64,000 nt of DNA, taken from positions 62,001 to 126,000 of the forward strand of contig NZ_JAGJEA010000006.1 in assembly GCF_018100805.1 (NCBI RefSeq), written 5' to 3'. Under the pieces are notes generated by a model. It saw only the letters and a program-made list of their open reading frames with translations. It was not told the origin of the DNA and did not search any database. Within the stretch, counting starts at the first letter, position 1. Each line of letters begins with the position of its first letter. Shown here piece after piece: positions 8,743-19,254 of this stretch. This DNA comes from Aquimarina sp. MMG016. Its GTDB lineage: Bacteria; Bacteroidota; Bacteroidia; Flavobacteriales; Flavobacteriaceae. A program made the position numbers and the translations under genes.

Positions 8743-10620
8743 ATGGGCGAACACTTAGTTAAAAAAATTAATAATAAGGAAAATAGAGCTGAATTTATTA
8801 AGCATTTACTAGACGATGTAAAAGCGCTAGAGCTTATGCTTAAACAAAATTTAATCGAAGATGATATCATTAGGATTGGTGCTGAGCAAGAGTTTTGTCT
8901 GATTACGGATAGTTGGCGCCCTGCCAAAAATGCAGAGAAAATCCTTAATGCTATTAATGATCCACATTTCACCACAGAACTAGCCAAATATAATTTAGAG
9001 ATTAACCTGGATCCTTTAAAATTAGAAGGTAACTGTTTTACGGAAGTTGAATCCCAATTAAAAACTTTGCTTAAAAAAGCTGCAATTACAGCGGATAAAT
9101 ATGATACCAAAGTATTACTAACAGGCATTCTACCAACCATTACCAAGAATGAATTGAGTTTTGAGTACATGACTCCAAGTCCAAGATATTGGGCACTTAA
9201 TGAAAAACTCAAAGAAATTAGAGGTACTGATTTCAAACTTCATCTTCGAGGAGTTGACGAACTAACCATATATCATGACTCCGTACTTTTTGAAGGATGT
9301 AACACCAGTTTTCAAATGCATCTGCAGGTCCCCCCGAAAGATTTTATTTCCAGCTATAACTGGGCGCAAGCTATTTCTGCACCCATTTTAGGAATTAGTA
9401 CAAATTCTCCATTACTTCTCGGTAGAGAACTTTGGAATGAAACCCGTATTGCATTATTTCGTCAAAGTTTGGATACACGAAGTTCTTCCTATGCGCTAAA
9501 AGATCAACAGGCAAGGGTATCTTTTGGGGATAATTGGTCCTCTGAGTCTATAGTAGATGTTTATAAAAATGATATAGTAAATCATAAAATAATCATTGCC
9601 AAGGACATTAAAGCCAACTCATTAGACGAACTAAAAGAAGGAGTTATTCCAAAACTTTCTGCACTTGCTCTTCATAATGGAACTATATATAGATGGAATC
9701 GTCCGTGTTATGGAGTTGGAGGAGGAAAACCACACATTAGAATAGAAAACCGATACATACCTTCAGGACCCACTATACAAGACGAAATAGCCAACTTTGC
9801 ATTATGGGCAGGAATAATGATGGGACGCCCTTCAAAATATGACGACTTATCAATTTGTATGGATTTTAAGGATGCCAAATCCAATTTTGTTAAGACCGCA
9901 CGAATGGGAAAGGATACTATCTTAAGCTGGATGGGTAACCATATTTCTGTTCAGGATTTGATAATTAAAGAACTATTACCTATAGCTTATTCTGGATTAA
10001 AAAGAATGCAAATTGACAAAGAAGATATAGAGCGTCTACTAAAAATTATAGAAAATAGGACTAAAGGCACTTCGGGTTCCCAATGGCAAATAAAAAATTA
10101 TCGATGGCTTCGTAACACTATGAAGCAAGATGATGCTCTACGAGCGTTAACAAAAGCCATGTATCAAAATCAGCAAAATGAGTTCACTATACCTGAATGG
10201 CCAGACTTAAAAACAAAACCTGAAATTAATGAAGCTTCGCACCTAGTAGGTCACATAATGTCTACTAGGTTATTTACCGTAAACAAAAATGATATTGCCA
10301 ATCTTGCTACAAGTATTATGAAATGGAAAAATATACATCACGTACCTGTGGAGAATAATTCGGGAGAGCTATGTGGATTGTTGACTTGGACACATGTAGA
10401 AAGGCAACAAAAACTATCACATAACGGTAACGAAAAAATTGTAGCGGATATTATGGTAAAAGAGGTAATCACTGTTCAACCAGGAACTACAATAAAAGCT
10501 GCCATAAGCATTATGAAAAAACATGAAATAGGTTGTCTTCCTGTGACTCAAAGTGATGACTTGGTAGGAATCATAACAATTAAAGATGTAATTGAATTTG
10601 ATAATGGTAAAAGTGTATAG
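8743..10620 (+). CDS. GCS2-like glutamate-cysteine ligase domain fused to a CBS pair
   Basis: A 625-residue cytoplasmic protein. Residues about 30-480 resemble the GCS2 branch of carboxylate-amine ligases: IGAEQEFCLI, then a Glu-rich ENRYIPSGPT segment that would contribute to the ATP/metal site. Residues about 500-620 form two CBS motifs (VGHIMSTRLFTV and VADIMVKEVITVQPG), which normally bind adenine nucleotides and regulate the attached domain. The next gene, an aspartoacylase-like hydrolase, starts inside its 3' end. I infer a nucleotide-regulated ligase that joins an amino acid to a carboxylate, paired with a hydrolase for a related amide. The real substrate is unknown, and classical glutathione synthesis is not implied. 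Confidence 0.75.
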   Translation: MGEHLVKKINNKENRAEFIKHLLDDVKALELMLKQNLIEDDIIRIGAEQEFCLITDSWRPAKNAEKILNAINDPHFTTELAKYNLEINLDPLKLEGNCFTEVESQLKTLLKKAAITADKYDTKVLLTGILPTITKNELSFEYMTPSPRYWALNEKLKEIRGTDFKLHLRGVDELTIYHDSVLFEGCNTSFQMHLQVPPKDFISSYNWAQAISAPILGISTNSPLLLGRELWNETRIALFRQSLDTRSSSYALKDQQARVSFGDNWSSESIVDVYKNDIVNHKIIIAKDIKANSLDELKEGVIPKLSALALHNGTIYRWNRPCYGVGGGKPHIRIENRYIPSGPTIQDEIANFALWAGIMMGRPSKYDDLSICMDFKDAKSNFVKTARMGKDTILSWMGNHISVQDLIIKELLPIAYSGLKRMQIDKEDIERLLKIIENRTKGTSGSQWQIKNYRWLRNTMKQDDALRALTKAMYQNQQNEFTIPEWPDLKTKPEINEASHLVGHIMSTRLFTVNKNDIANLATSIMKWKNIHHVPVENNSGELCGLLTWTHVERQQKLSHNGNEKIVADIMVKEVITVQPGTTIKAAISIMKKHEIGCLPVTQSDDLVGIITIKDVIEFDNGKSV

Positions 10621-11809
10621 TAAGGCGCTAAAAGAATCTATAAAGATCGATCGTATAATTGGGAGTTTTAAAGGAAGTATACAAGGGCCTACTCTTATTT
10701 TTATAGGTGGTATTCATGGAAATGAACCAGCTGGAGTCTTTGCATTAGATCAAGTGCTTAAAGAATTAGAAAAACAAGAATTATCATGTATTGGAAATAT
10801 TTATGCTATAAGTGGCAATCTCCAAGCGCTGGAGAGCGGAAAACGTTATTATAAAGAGGACTTGAATCGAGTGTGGACTTCGGATCGAATGAATGGATTA
10901 TGCTCTGGAACTATACAGGCTATTAATGAGGACGTTTATGAACAGATTGGTATTTACAAAACCATTATTAAAATTCTTGAAACAGAAAAGGGTCCTTTTT
11001 ATTTTTTTGACCTTCATACTACTTCGAGTAAAACGACTCCCTTTCTTACTGTAAATGATAGTTTACTAAACAGAAAGTTTACTATGCAATATCCCGTTCC
11101 TATGATACTAGGTATCGAAGAATATTTGAATGGTCCTCTACTTAGTTATATCAATGAGTTGGGATACATTTCTTTTGGTTTTGAGGGTGGACAACACAAT
11201 GATCCTTTATCTATTAAAAATCACGTAGCTTTTATCTATCTCTCTATGATTTTTACCGGATGTATTGATAAAAGTCAGATTAACTACCATTATTATTATA
11301 AACAACTGGCCAATTCCTGCGAAAACCCCAATCAAATCTTCGAGATCTTTTACAGACATAATGTCCAATCCGAAGAAAACTTCAGCATGGAACCTGGCTT
11401 TATTAATTTTCAAAAGGTGAATAAGAATCAGAAATTAGCAACGCACAACGCTCAAACAATTTTTGCTCCTAAATCCGGAAGGGTATTCATGCCTCTATAT
11501 CAAAATCAAGGAGATGATGGATTTTTTGTTATAAAGGAAGTTCTACCGTTATTCCTGCACTTATCTTCTTTATTACGAAAAATCCGATTCGATCATATTC
11601 TTCCAATATTCCCAGGTATACGATGGATTTCAAATAAAAAAGATGCTTTAAGAGTAAACCTAAAAGTTGCAAGGTTTTTCACAAAACAGTTCTTTCATTT
11701 GATAGGTTATAGAAGTAAACAAATTGACAAAACCCATCTTATAGTAAAAAACAGGGAAACTGCATCAAGAAAAAAAGAATATAAAAATGCAGTTTGGAAT
11801 GTAAAATAA
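10604..11809 (+). CDS. Succinylglutamate desuccinylase/aspartoacylase family zinc hydrolase
   Basis: A protein of about 401 residues of the M14-like AstE/AspA family. Zinc ligands are seen in FIGGIHGNEPAG (HxxE) and in FFDLHTTSS; DLNRVW and the catalytic Glu region FGFEGGQHND are also present. Members remove an acyl group from an N-acyl amino acid in the cytoplasm. I chose the ATG at 10604; a TTG at 10592 is also in frame. Either start lies inside the end of the GCS2-CBS gene, so the two are translationally coupled and likely act on connected substrates. About 100 C-terminal residues are basic and poorly conserved in appearance. The substrate is not known. Confidence 0.82.
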   Translation: MVKVYSKALKESIKIDRIIGSFKGSIQGPTLIFIGGIHGNEPAGVFALDQVLKELEKQELSCIGNIYAISGNLQALESGKRYYKEDLNRVWTSDRMNGLCSGTIQAINEDVYEQIGIYKTIIKILETEKGPFYFFDLHTTSSKTTPFLTVNDSLLNRKFTMQYPVPMILGIEEYLNGPLLSYINELGYISFGFEGGQHNDPLSIKNHVAFIYLSMIFTGCIDKSQINYHYYYKQLANSCENPNQIFEIFYRHNVQSEENFSMEPGFINFQKVNKNQKLATHNAQTIFAPKSGRVFMPLYQNQGDDGFFVIKEVLPLFLHLSSLLRKIRFDHILPIFPGIRWISNKKDALRVNLKVARFFTKQFFHLIGYRSKQIDKTHLIVKNRETASRKKEYKNAVWNVK

Positions 11810-11825
11810 GTTTATCAACACTTCA

Positions 11826-13364
11826 TTACCCCAACCACCCATCACGATCTAAACTGCGATATTGTATCGCTTCAGAAATGTGATTGCCTTGAATGTGTTC
11901 TGATCCTTCAAGATCCGCAATCGTTCTTGAAACCTTCAAAATTCTGTCATATGCTCTGGCAGACAAATTTAACCGCTCCATTGCCGTTTTTAGCAATTCT
12001 TTTGAAGCATCATCTAATTGGCAATATTCACGAATTTGTTTTACACCCATTTGAGCATTATAATGGATGTTTTGTAATTCTGAAAATCTTTTAGTTTGTA
12101 TGTCTCTTGCTTTAATAACACGATTTCTGATATCCACACTTGATTCTCCTCTTCTTTCCTCACTTAATTTATCAAATGGAACAGGAGTTACTTCTATATG
12201 AATATCAATACGATCCAATAAAGGTCCCGAAATCTTACTAAGATATCGCTGCATTTCTGCCGGAGAAGAAGTTACCGGTGCATCGGGATCATTAAAATAT
12301 CCACCAGGACTTGGGTTCATACTTGCAACCAACATAAAACTAGAAGGGTAAGTTACAGTGAATTTTGCTCTGGAAATTGTTACCTCTCTATCCTCTAATG
12401 GCTGCCGCATGACTTCCAGAACACTTCTTTTAAACTCCGGAAGCTCATCTAAAAACAACACTCCATTATGAGACAATGAGATTTCACCTGGTTGCGGATA
12501 TGCTCCTCCTCCTACTAATGCCACATCTGATATAGTATGATGTGGACTTCGAAATGGCCGTTGAGCCATTAATCCAACATTTTCTTTTATACGCCCTACT
12601 ACGCTATGAATTTTTGTAGTTTCTAAAGCTTCTTGTAAAGACATTGGAGGAAGAATACTTGGTAATCTTTTACTCAACATCGTTTTACCACTTCCTGGAG
12701 GACCTACTAGTATAATATTGTGACCACCAGCTGCAGCTATCTCCATACACCTTTTGATACTCTCCTGACCTTTTACATCTGCGAAATCAAACTCAGGATT
12801 ATCTAATTCCTTATAGAACTCCTCTCTGGTATTTACAATTGTTCTTTCTAAGTCTCCTTTTCCATCAAAGAAATCGATAACTTCCTTAATGTTTTCTACT
12901 CCATAAACTTCGAGATTATCTACAATTGCCGCTTCTTTGGCATTTTGTTTAGGTAGAATAAAACCTTTAAAGCCTTCCTCCCTAGCTTTGATAGCAATTG
13001 GCAAAGCTCCTTTTATAGGTTGTAAACTCCCATCAAGTGAAAGCTCACCCATAATTAAATAATCACCTATATTCTCTCCTTTTATCTGGGAACTTGCCGC
13101 TAATATCCCTAAAGCTAAGGTTAGATCATATGCAGACCCCTCTTTTCTAAGATCTGCAGGAGCCATGTTGATAGTGATCTTTTTCCCTGGTAATTTATAC
13201 CCATTATTCTGTAATGCTGCAGCTATACGAAAACTACTTTCTTTTATAGCATTATCTGGTAATCCAACTAAATGATACCCTATTCCTTTATCAATATTAA
13301 CCTCTACAGTGATGGTAGTAGCCTCAACACCAAAAACGGCGCTTCCGAAGACTTTAATGAGCAT
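11826..13364 (-). CDS. YifB/ComM-family Mg-chelatase-like AAA+ ATPase
   Basis: A 512-residue protein with the N-terminal ChlI-like domain ([36 protein letters not shown]) and a central AAA+ module: Walker [12 protein letters not shown] at about residues 218-228, Walker [10 protein letters not shown], and the NPSPGGYF loop. The C-terminal helical Mg_chelatase_C domain follows. The best-studied homologue, ComM, promotes branch migration during natural transformation, so a DNA-related role is likely. It is convergent with the aspartoacylase-like gene, with only 16 bp between the stops, and no terminator is visible there. Confidence 0.93.
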   Translation of the reverse strand: MLIKVFGSAVFGVEATTITVEVNIDKGIGYHLVGLPDNAIKESSFRIAAALQNNGYKLPGKKITINMAPADLRKEGSAYDLTLALGILAASSQIKGENIGDYLIMGELSLDGSLQPIKGALPIAIKAREEGFKGFILPKQNAKEAAIVDNLEVYGVENIKEVIDFFDGKGDLERTIVNTREEFYKELDNPEFDFADVKGQESIKRCMEIAAAGGHNIILVGPPGSGKTMLSKRLPSILPPMSLQEALETTKIHSVVGRIKENVGLMAQRPFRSPHHTISDVALVGGGAYPQPGEISLSHNGVLFLDELPEFKRSVLEVMRQPLEDREVTISRAKFTVTYPSSFMLVASMNPSPGGYFNDPDAPVTSSPAEMQRYLSKISGPLLDRIDIHIEVTPVPFDKLSEERRGESSVDIRNRVIKARDIQTKRFSELQNIHYNAQMGVKQIREYCQLDDASKELLKTAMERLNLSARAYDRILKVSRTIADLEGSEHIQGNHISEAIQYRSLDRDGWLG

Positions 13365-13469
13365 ATTCTATATTTTCCCTAAATGTAAAAAAATATGTTA
13401 AAATTGGAATCTAATATTGAAGAAAAAGTATTAGTCATACTGTAACTTATAGCAAAGTTAAAGAAGTGT

Positions 13470-15263
13470 TTATTCTACAGTTATAATTTTTCTTAAAGAA
13501 ACTGGCGCTCCGTTCTTTGCAAACCCCTCCAAACAAATCTCATAACTCCCGATATTATCAGAAGTGAAAAAGCTTATTTGAATTTCCTCTTTTTCTATTT
13601 TAATGTTTGGGTTCCATAACAATTGATTACGAAAATCCGGAATTCGATTTTTATTACCATTACCATTATAGGATTGATGAAAATATTTTTTATGAGGTAC
13701 CGGCTTTAATAATTCAACCTTATTAATATAATTCTTATTTATTGTAGAATAATAATCACCTTCCTTAGTTTCTATATCTAAAATTCCTTGAAAAACATGT
13801 GATCCCAGATAATGTTTATCTCTTGACAGGGTTATTCTTTTGATTTTTCTTGAATCATACTCAACTAAATCATCGTGATCTTGAATAATAAGTCCATCAA
13901 CAATAACAAGAGGCAAGTAATCAGGTTCATTATATGGTGGATGTTTATACCTAACCTGAAAAACAGAGCTTCCATTTTGTGTTTTCTTAATCCAAGCATT
14001 GTCAATGACCTCTACTAACGTTTCTTTTACCGTCGAGAATCTTGTGTAATTATCTAAATCATAAATCTCAACTTGATCTCCATAAAAAGGTTTTATCCTA
14101 TCAGCTGAAACTAATGTATCAGGCTTTAAACTAAAATATCCATTCCTTATCTGATTATAGACACTTCTATCTAGAATCATTTTTTCCATTTCTTGTGTTA
14201 TTTCAAATTGATTGAATAACAAGCTTTTATAACTCAATGAGGTTTTTTCCTGTAGTTCAATTTTAAACCTGTCCTTATAACCTAGAACTTGTAAATAAGC
14301 ATTATCTTCTTGATATTCTTTATCCAAATTAAAGTAGAAATCACCATTTTTATCTGTTGTAGCAATTTTTACTTCATATTCTTTTCCTGGAATAGAAAGA
14401 GCTACTTTTTTATTTAGAAGATCTATGTCTGAAGAATTAGAAATTAATTTCCCAGATACTAATTCTCCTCTAAACTCAGGAAGTACTGCCAATTCTTCAA
14501 TCGAATTTATTTTTTTAGATATGTTCTTTTTATTTAAAGATTTAAATTTAATAGCTGTCTCCTTTAAAGGAATATCTATGGTGTCTATTTTTCTAACAGA
14601 AATGGAATAATCTCCTTGTCTATAAGATTCTAATGAGCTTTTTATTTTAAGAGAAACCTCATCCCTTTTTTTGAAATTATCTTTATTTAAAAGCAGAGAA
14701 ATATTTTTTGCATTACTCAGTTTAACTCCACCACTTTTGGACATCTGAGTTTGCTCCTTTACACCGAAATTATTATTGTCCCCATTTGATTTTTCTAAAA
14801 GCTTTGTTTGATTCCCTTGATATGGATTAATTATTGCAAGATCACCTTGAAAAAAATTATCACTCCCTTTATTCTTCATCCATTGTGTATATGCTATTAT
14901 CTTATAATTACCAGAGGGTAATGAAACTGAAACAAAAAAGTCTCCCTGTCCTTGTCCTTCTTCTAGTTTTATCTTTTGTTTGGCAATGGTCTTTTTATCT
15001 TCTCCTACTAACTCTAAATAAGCTATCTTACTTAATTCGCTTAAATTTTCATTCTCATCATTAATGCAGTATATTTTATAGTATAGATATTCTCCTGAAA
15101 ATAGTAATGATGTATTATAATGTACAAAAACACTTTCAGAAGGGATCTCAACTCCTACTTTGTTTACAATACTATTATTGGTTTGACTAAAAGATTGATT
15201 ATGAATTCCACCTAAAAGAAGAAAATTAATAATAGCTAAATAGATCTTTGTATTCATAACCAT
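13470..15263 (-). CDS. Secreted MG2-like (macroglobulin-type) envelope protein
   Basis: A 597-residue exported protein: signal peptide ending near SQTNN, then an MG2-like beta domain (FVHYNTSLLFSGEYLYYKIY, LPSGNYKIIAYTQWMKN) of the kind found in Bacteroidota proteins beside TonB receptors. A carboxypeptidase-regulatory-like segment lies in the middle (DKNGDFYFNL), and a plug-like region VIVDGLIIQDHDDLVEYDSRKIKRI occurs near residues 450-475. It is the last gene of a four-gene minus-strand operon and starts 4 bp after DUF4249. Function is unproven; I infer a periplasmic or surface partner of the TonB receptor. A second Met at residue 3 could be the real start. Confidence 0.6.
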   Translation of the reverse strand: MVMNTKIYLAIINFLLLGGIHNQSFSQTNNSIVNKVGVEIPSESVFVHYNTSLLFSGEYLYYKIYCINDENENLSELSKIAYLELVGEDKKTIAKQKIKLEEGQGQGDFFVSVSLPSGNYKIIAYTQWMKNKGSDNFFQGDLAIINPYQGNQTKLLEKSNGDNNNFGVKEQTQMSKSGGVKLSNAKNISLLLNKDNFKKRDEVSLKIKSSLESYRQGDYSISVRKIDTIDIPLKETAIKFKSLNKKNISKKINSIEELAVLPEFRGELVSGKLISNSSDIDLLNKKVALSIPGKEYEVKIATTDKNGDFYFNLDKEYQEDNAYLQVLGYKDRFKIELQEKTSLSYKSLLFNQFEITQEMEKMILDRSVYNQIRNGYFSLKPDTLVSADRIKPFYGDQVEIYDLDNYTRFSTVKETLVEVIDNAWIKKTQNGSSVFQVRYKHPPYNEPDYLPLVIVDGLIIQDHDDLVEYDSRKIKRITLSRDKHYLGSHVFQGILDIETKEGDYYSTINKNYINKVELLKPVPHKKYFHQSYNGNGNKNRIPDFRNQLLWNPNIKIEKEEIQISFFTSDNIGSYEICLEGFAKNGAPVSLRKIITVE

Positions 15264-15267
15264 ATAA

Positions 15268-16455
15268 TTAGTTTTCCCAAAAATCAGGAGTTACATTACT
15301 ACCAAACTCATTACAATCACCACAACCTGTCAAAGTCATAAAATATGTATCAGTAAATGAATCATAACCAGATAAATTATCATAACCTATACTTATGAAA
15401 TTTAATAAATTAGATGCTCCTTGAGGAGTAGACGGAGAAAAATCTAATACTTCACAGTCAATAAAAAAAGGTGGTCGAGTTTCATTTGGGAAAAAGTCCT
15501 TAAACTCAAAAAATATTCTTCTTGAAGATACTGAAGACACATCAAAAAAGCCTAATACTTTTTCTTGATCATTACTTATTGAAGAGATATTACCATTTAT
15601 AAACCCCGGTTGTACTTGTGAAAACAAACTTTCAGGATCAGAAAACTCTTTAAGTGTTTCATAAAATGTTTGAGCCTTTCTGGATTGAATAAATTGACGA
15701 ACCAAAATACTATATCGATTTCTTAATACTGTGTTATTCTTATCGATAAACAAAACCGGAAATTTAGTAATTCTATTTTCACTTAAATTAACAGTATTCG
15801 TAATATTTATAGTATTAGATAAATCAGTCTTATAACATATTCTTTCTTCTGTTGTTCTGGGAACAACAGAAAATGAAGGAGGGTTTCTTGACAAAATCTC
15901 TACCTCAAACTCTGACCAAAAAGGAGCTATTATTTGATATGTCTCCTCATATTCATAACGATAAAATATTGCATTTCCAGTGGCATCAAAACTATCAACA
16001 AAAACTGCAATACCTTCATCTCCCGATTCATTTACAGTTTTCTCTGCATATAAATCATCTATTTGTGTTTTTTGAGGTAATGTAACAGATTCAGAAACAT
16101 ATGTTTCTCCATTTTCAGTTCTAATTGTAAGTTGATAATTTCTATCTGATTGTATCATAAAAGGAGAAACAGAAACATATTTACCCATATCAGCTTCCTC
16201 AAAAACATATTCATTTTGTAAATTATCAATCACCCTAACATCTGCATTACTTTCTCCAAAAAAACTTTCTTCTTCTAAACGAAATGTTCTTGATAATTGA
16301 ATTTCGTGTTGTTTTAATTCATCGGTTAAAACAGCTTCTATTACTAAAATATCTTCAAAAGTCTCAGTACCTATATCAAATGGTTCTGTACAACCAATTG
16401 TACAAAAATTGATAATAACGTACAAAAAGATCATATATGGTTTCCTAAATGCCAT
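15268..16455 (-). CDS. DUF4249 lipoprotein of the TonB uptake operon
   Basis: A 395-residue lipoprotein: signal peptide with lipobox FCTIGC, then the DUF4249 pattern (TEPFDIGTETFEDILVIEAVLTDE, LSRTFRLEEESFFGESNADVRVID, YQLTIRTENGETYVSE). The C-terminus has a Cys pair (FIDCE and TGCGDCNEFG) typical of the family. DUF4249 proteins are nearly always encoded directly after a TonB-dependent receptor in Bacteroidota and are presumed surface or periplasmic accessory lipoproteins. Here the gene lies 30 bp downstream of the receptor gene. The ligand is unknown. Confidence 0.88.
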   Translation of the reverse strand: MAFRKPYMIFLYVIINFCTIGCTEPFDIGTETFEDILVIEAVLTDELKQHEIQLSRTFRLEEESFFGESNADVRVIDNLQNEYVFEEADMGKYVSVSPFMIQSDRNYQLTIRTENGETYVSESVTLPQKTQIDDLYAEKTVNESGDEGIAVFVDSFDATGNAIFYRYEYEETYQIIAPFWSEFEVEILSRNPPSFSVVPRTTEERICYKTDLSNTINITNTVNLSENRITKFPVLFIDKNNTVLRNRYSILVRQFIQSRKAQTFYETLKEFSDPESLFSQVQPGFINGNISSISNDQEKVLGFFDVSSVSSRRIFFEFKDFFPNETRPPFFIDCEVLDFSPSTPQGASNLLNFISIGYDNLSGYDSFTDTYFMTLTGCGDCNEFGSNVTPDFWEN

Positions 16456-16485
16456 ACTTTTAAAATCTAAACATGTTATATTAAA

Positions 16486-19248
16486 TTAAAATCTAAAATT
16501 ATATGTAATTGAAGGGATTGGAACTGAAAAAATTGAACTTTTTAAAGCTTTTATCTCTCCATTATCTGTAACAAAAAACACTGAAAAAGGATTATTACGT
16601 CCTAAGACATTATATATCGATATCGTCCAAAAACTATGCGCAAATTTTTTGATTTTATGATTTCCTTCAATATTAAAACCAATATCCAACCTATAAAAAT
16701 CCGGAATTCTAAATTTATTACGATCACTAAATACAACAAAATCAGAACCATTAAAATTAAACCTACCAACAGGGAAGGTCACTGGTCTTCCTGTTTGATA
16801 AACAAAATTAGTTGAAAGACTAAAACGATTAGTTAACTTATAATTAGTAACCAAACTTATATCATGTGGTTTATCAAAATTTGAAGGAAAAAAATCTCCG
16901 TTATTTACTCTTTCTTCAGGAAAATCACTATCTAATTTTATTAACGAACGAGAATATGTATATCCTAACCAACCATTGAATTTACCTTTATTCTTTCTTA
17001 ACAAAAACTCAATACCATAAGCTTTACCTTCTCCTTGCAAAACTTCTGTTTCAATACTTTCATTAAGTAATATTTGAGCTCCTGTTTTGAAATCCAATAT
17101 ATTCTTTGACCTTTTATAAAAACCTTCTAAGCTAATCTCATAAGAGTTATTTTTTAAATTCTTATAAAGCCCTAATGAATATTGATTTGCTCTTTGTGGT
17201 TCAATATTTAAATCTGAAAGCTTCCATATATCCACAGGAGATACTGTGGTATTATTAGATAATCTATGAATGTATTGAAACGTATTATTATAACTTCCTT
17301 TTATAGAAAAATCATCACCCAACAAATACCTAGCCGACACTCGAACTTCAGGACCTCCATACTTTTTTATAACCTCATTTTTACCAAAGCTCAATGTATC
17401 TATCACTGTTGTTTCGTTTCTAGGTCGACCATTTTCAAATATTCTTTGTGTTCTTTCCCCCAAAGCATTATATATGGAGTATCTTAATCCGGCGTTTATC
17501 GAAAACTTTTCTGTTAAATCTAATTTTCCTGATATGAATGCAGCAGATTCTAAACCTCTTTCTTTAGGTATTCTGAGTGGTTTAATTATAGAACCAGATT
17601 CTAAGGGTTCTATACTACCTGGCCTTACTGTGTATAATTTACTATTAATGCCATAACTAAATTTATATTTTTGACTATATAAATAGTTCATTTTTAATTT
17701 CACTTCTGTTTCTTCAATACTATAACCTAAGTCAAAGTCATTACTAGAATCTCCATCAAATTCAATATTAAATTTATATTGGCTATTAGCTAATAGTAAA
17801 CTTCCATTATTTTTATCATCAAATCTATGGTCCCATTTTAAAGATAATAACCTATTACTATAGATATAAAGGGAATCAGAAGTTATACTAAAATCATCTC
17901 TGCTAAGATATGCGGTAGTTTTTATATTATTATTTTCATTAATCTTATGACTATAATTTCCTATTACATCATAGAATGATGCTTCACTATTATTTAAAGA
18001 TTCATCATCCAAAGATCTTAATATCCAATTTGCATAAGCCCCTCTTCCTCCGACCAAAAGTGATGACTTTTCTTTTACAATTGGCGTTTCTAAAACCAAA
18101 TTACCGGTTACAGGTCCAATTGAAGCTTCACCTCCAAATTTTGATACATTTCCTTCTTTTGTTTTTAGATCGAATACTGAGGACAATCTTCCTCCATATT
18201 CTGCAGGTATAGTTCCTTTATAAATATTTACCTCACCCAAAGCAAATGGATTTAATGCTGAAAAAATACCAAAAAAATGCTGTGGGTTATATACAACCCC
18301 ATCATCCAGAAGTATTAAATTCTGATCAGATTTACCTCCTCTGACATTAAACCCTGCAGATCCTTCACCAGCAGTAGTAATACCTGGTAATGTAGTAGCT
18401 ACTTTAAGAACATCTCTTTCTCCCAAAACTAAAGGTATGTTTTTTGATTCTTCTACATCTATCTGTTCAGTACCTGTAATAGTTTCTGTTACATTTTTAT
18501 CTATCTCAGCTTCTAAAATTACTTCATCTAATAACTCTAGACTTTCGTTTAAATTAAAATTTAATTCTCCACTATTATATAAAACTACTATTTTCCTTGA
18601 GTCTTCTATACCTAAAGACCTGGTTTCAATAGTATACTTACCTATAGGCAACTCTACTTGATAATACCCGTTTTGATCACTCTGTATAGTGATATCATTT
18701 TCCTTTATTTTAATAGCTAAATTGGCAATTGGTTCTCCTGTTCTAATGTTTATAGCATAACCACTAAGTACAACATTTTTCTCTGGATTGCCTTTACTTT
18801 CTTTTCCTATTCGAATAATTTCACTTTTTTTAGAAGGCTTATTATTTCTATAAAAAATTGGTTTTACCTCGGTTCCTTTGTTTTTTAATTTTTCTGTATT
18901 CGTTTCATTTTTCTTTCCAAAAAAACCTTTAGGAAGATTATCGTAAATAATATTGTTTTGTATGAGAACAACTTCATTTTCATTAAGAAGATAATAATTG
19001 ATTACAGTATCTTTAAAAATATCATCTAATATTATTTCCAAATCTACATTTTGATATGACTTAGAAATTATCTTATCTGTAAACCAATTTTGATTATAGT
19101 AAAAATGATAATCCGTAATCTTTTCAATACTATTTATAGCTTCCTGAATATTAAAATCATCAAATGTTATGGATATTTTAGATTTATCATCCTGAGAAAC
19201 CATTAAACTGATATTGAACAAAAAACTAATTATTAAAATTTTCCGCAT
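16486..19248 (-). CDS. TonB-dependent outer-membrane receptor with STN and CarboxypepD_reg domains
   Basis: A 920-residue outer-membrane receptor. Order: signal peptide (1-18), STN domain (about 25-90, FDDFNIQEAINSIEKITDYHFYY), a carboxypeptidase-regulatory-like beta domain (about 163-245, GYAINIRTGEPIANLAIKIKE), a plug domain (about 255-370, GERDVLKVATTLPGI, FNVRGGKSDQNLILLDDGVV) and a beta barrel ending in an aromatic residue (YNFRF). STN domains usually contact an anti-sigma factor of the FecR type, but no fecI or fecR gene lies in the window. With DUF4249 and MG2-like neighbours this is an uptake or surface-assembly operon; its ligand is unknown. Confidence 0.9.
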   Translation of the reverse strand: MRKILIISFLFNISLMVSQDDKSKISITFDDFNIQEAINSIEKITDYHFYYNQNWFTDKIISKSYQNVDLEIILDDIFKDTVINYYLLNENEVVLIQNNIIYDNLPKGFFGKKNETNTEKLKNKGTEVKPIFYRNNKPSKKSEIIRIGKESKGNPEKNVVLSGYAINIRTGEPIANLAIKIKENDITIQSDQNGYYQVELPIGKYTIETRSLGIEDSRKIVVLYNSGELNFNLNESLELLDEVILEAEIDKNVTETITGTEQIDVEESKNIPLVLGERDVLKVATTLPGITTAGEGSAGFNVRGGKSDQNLILLDDGVVYNPQHFFGIFSALNPFALGEVNIYKGTIPAEYGGRLSSVFDLKTKEGNVSKFGGEASIGPVTGNLVLETPIVKEKSSLLVGGRGAYANWILRSLDDESLNNSEASFYDVIGNYSHKINENNNIKTTAYLSRDDFSITSDSLYIYSNRLLSLKWDHRFDDKNNGSLLLANSQYKFNIEFDGDSSNDFDLGYSIEETEVKLKMNYLYSQKYKFSYGINSKLYTVRPGSIEPLESGSIIKPLRIPKERGLESAAFISGKLDLTEKFSINAGLRYSIYNALGERTQRIFENGRPRNETTVIDTLSFGKNEVIKKYGGPEVRVSARYLLGDDFSIKGSYNNTFQYIHRLSNNTTVSPVDIWKLSDLNIEPQRANQYSLGLYKNLKNNSYEISLEGFYKRSKNILDFKTGAQILLNESIETEVLQGEGKAYGIEFLLRKNKGKFNGWLGYTYSRSLIKLDSDFPEERVNNGDFFPSNFDKPHDISLVTNYKLTNRFSLSTNFVYQTGRPVTFPVGRFNFNGSDFVVFSDRNKFRIPDFYRLDIGFNIEGNHKIKKFAHSFWTISIYNVLGRNNPFSVFFVTDNGEIKALKSSIFSVPIPSITYNFRF

Positions 19249-19254
19249 ATAAAA

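Noticed and set aside
8730..9236. 168-codon frame opposite the GCS2-CBS gene
   Set aside because: Ser- and Leu-rich antisense translation of a conserved gene; no support of its own.
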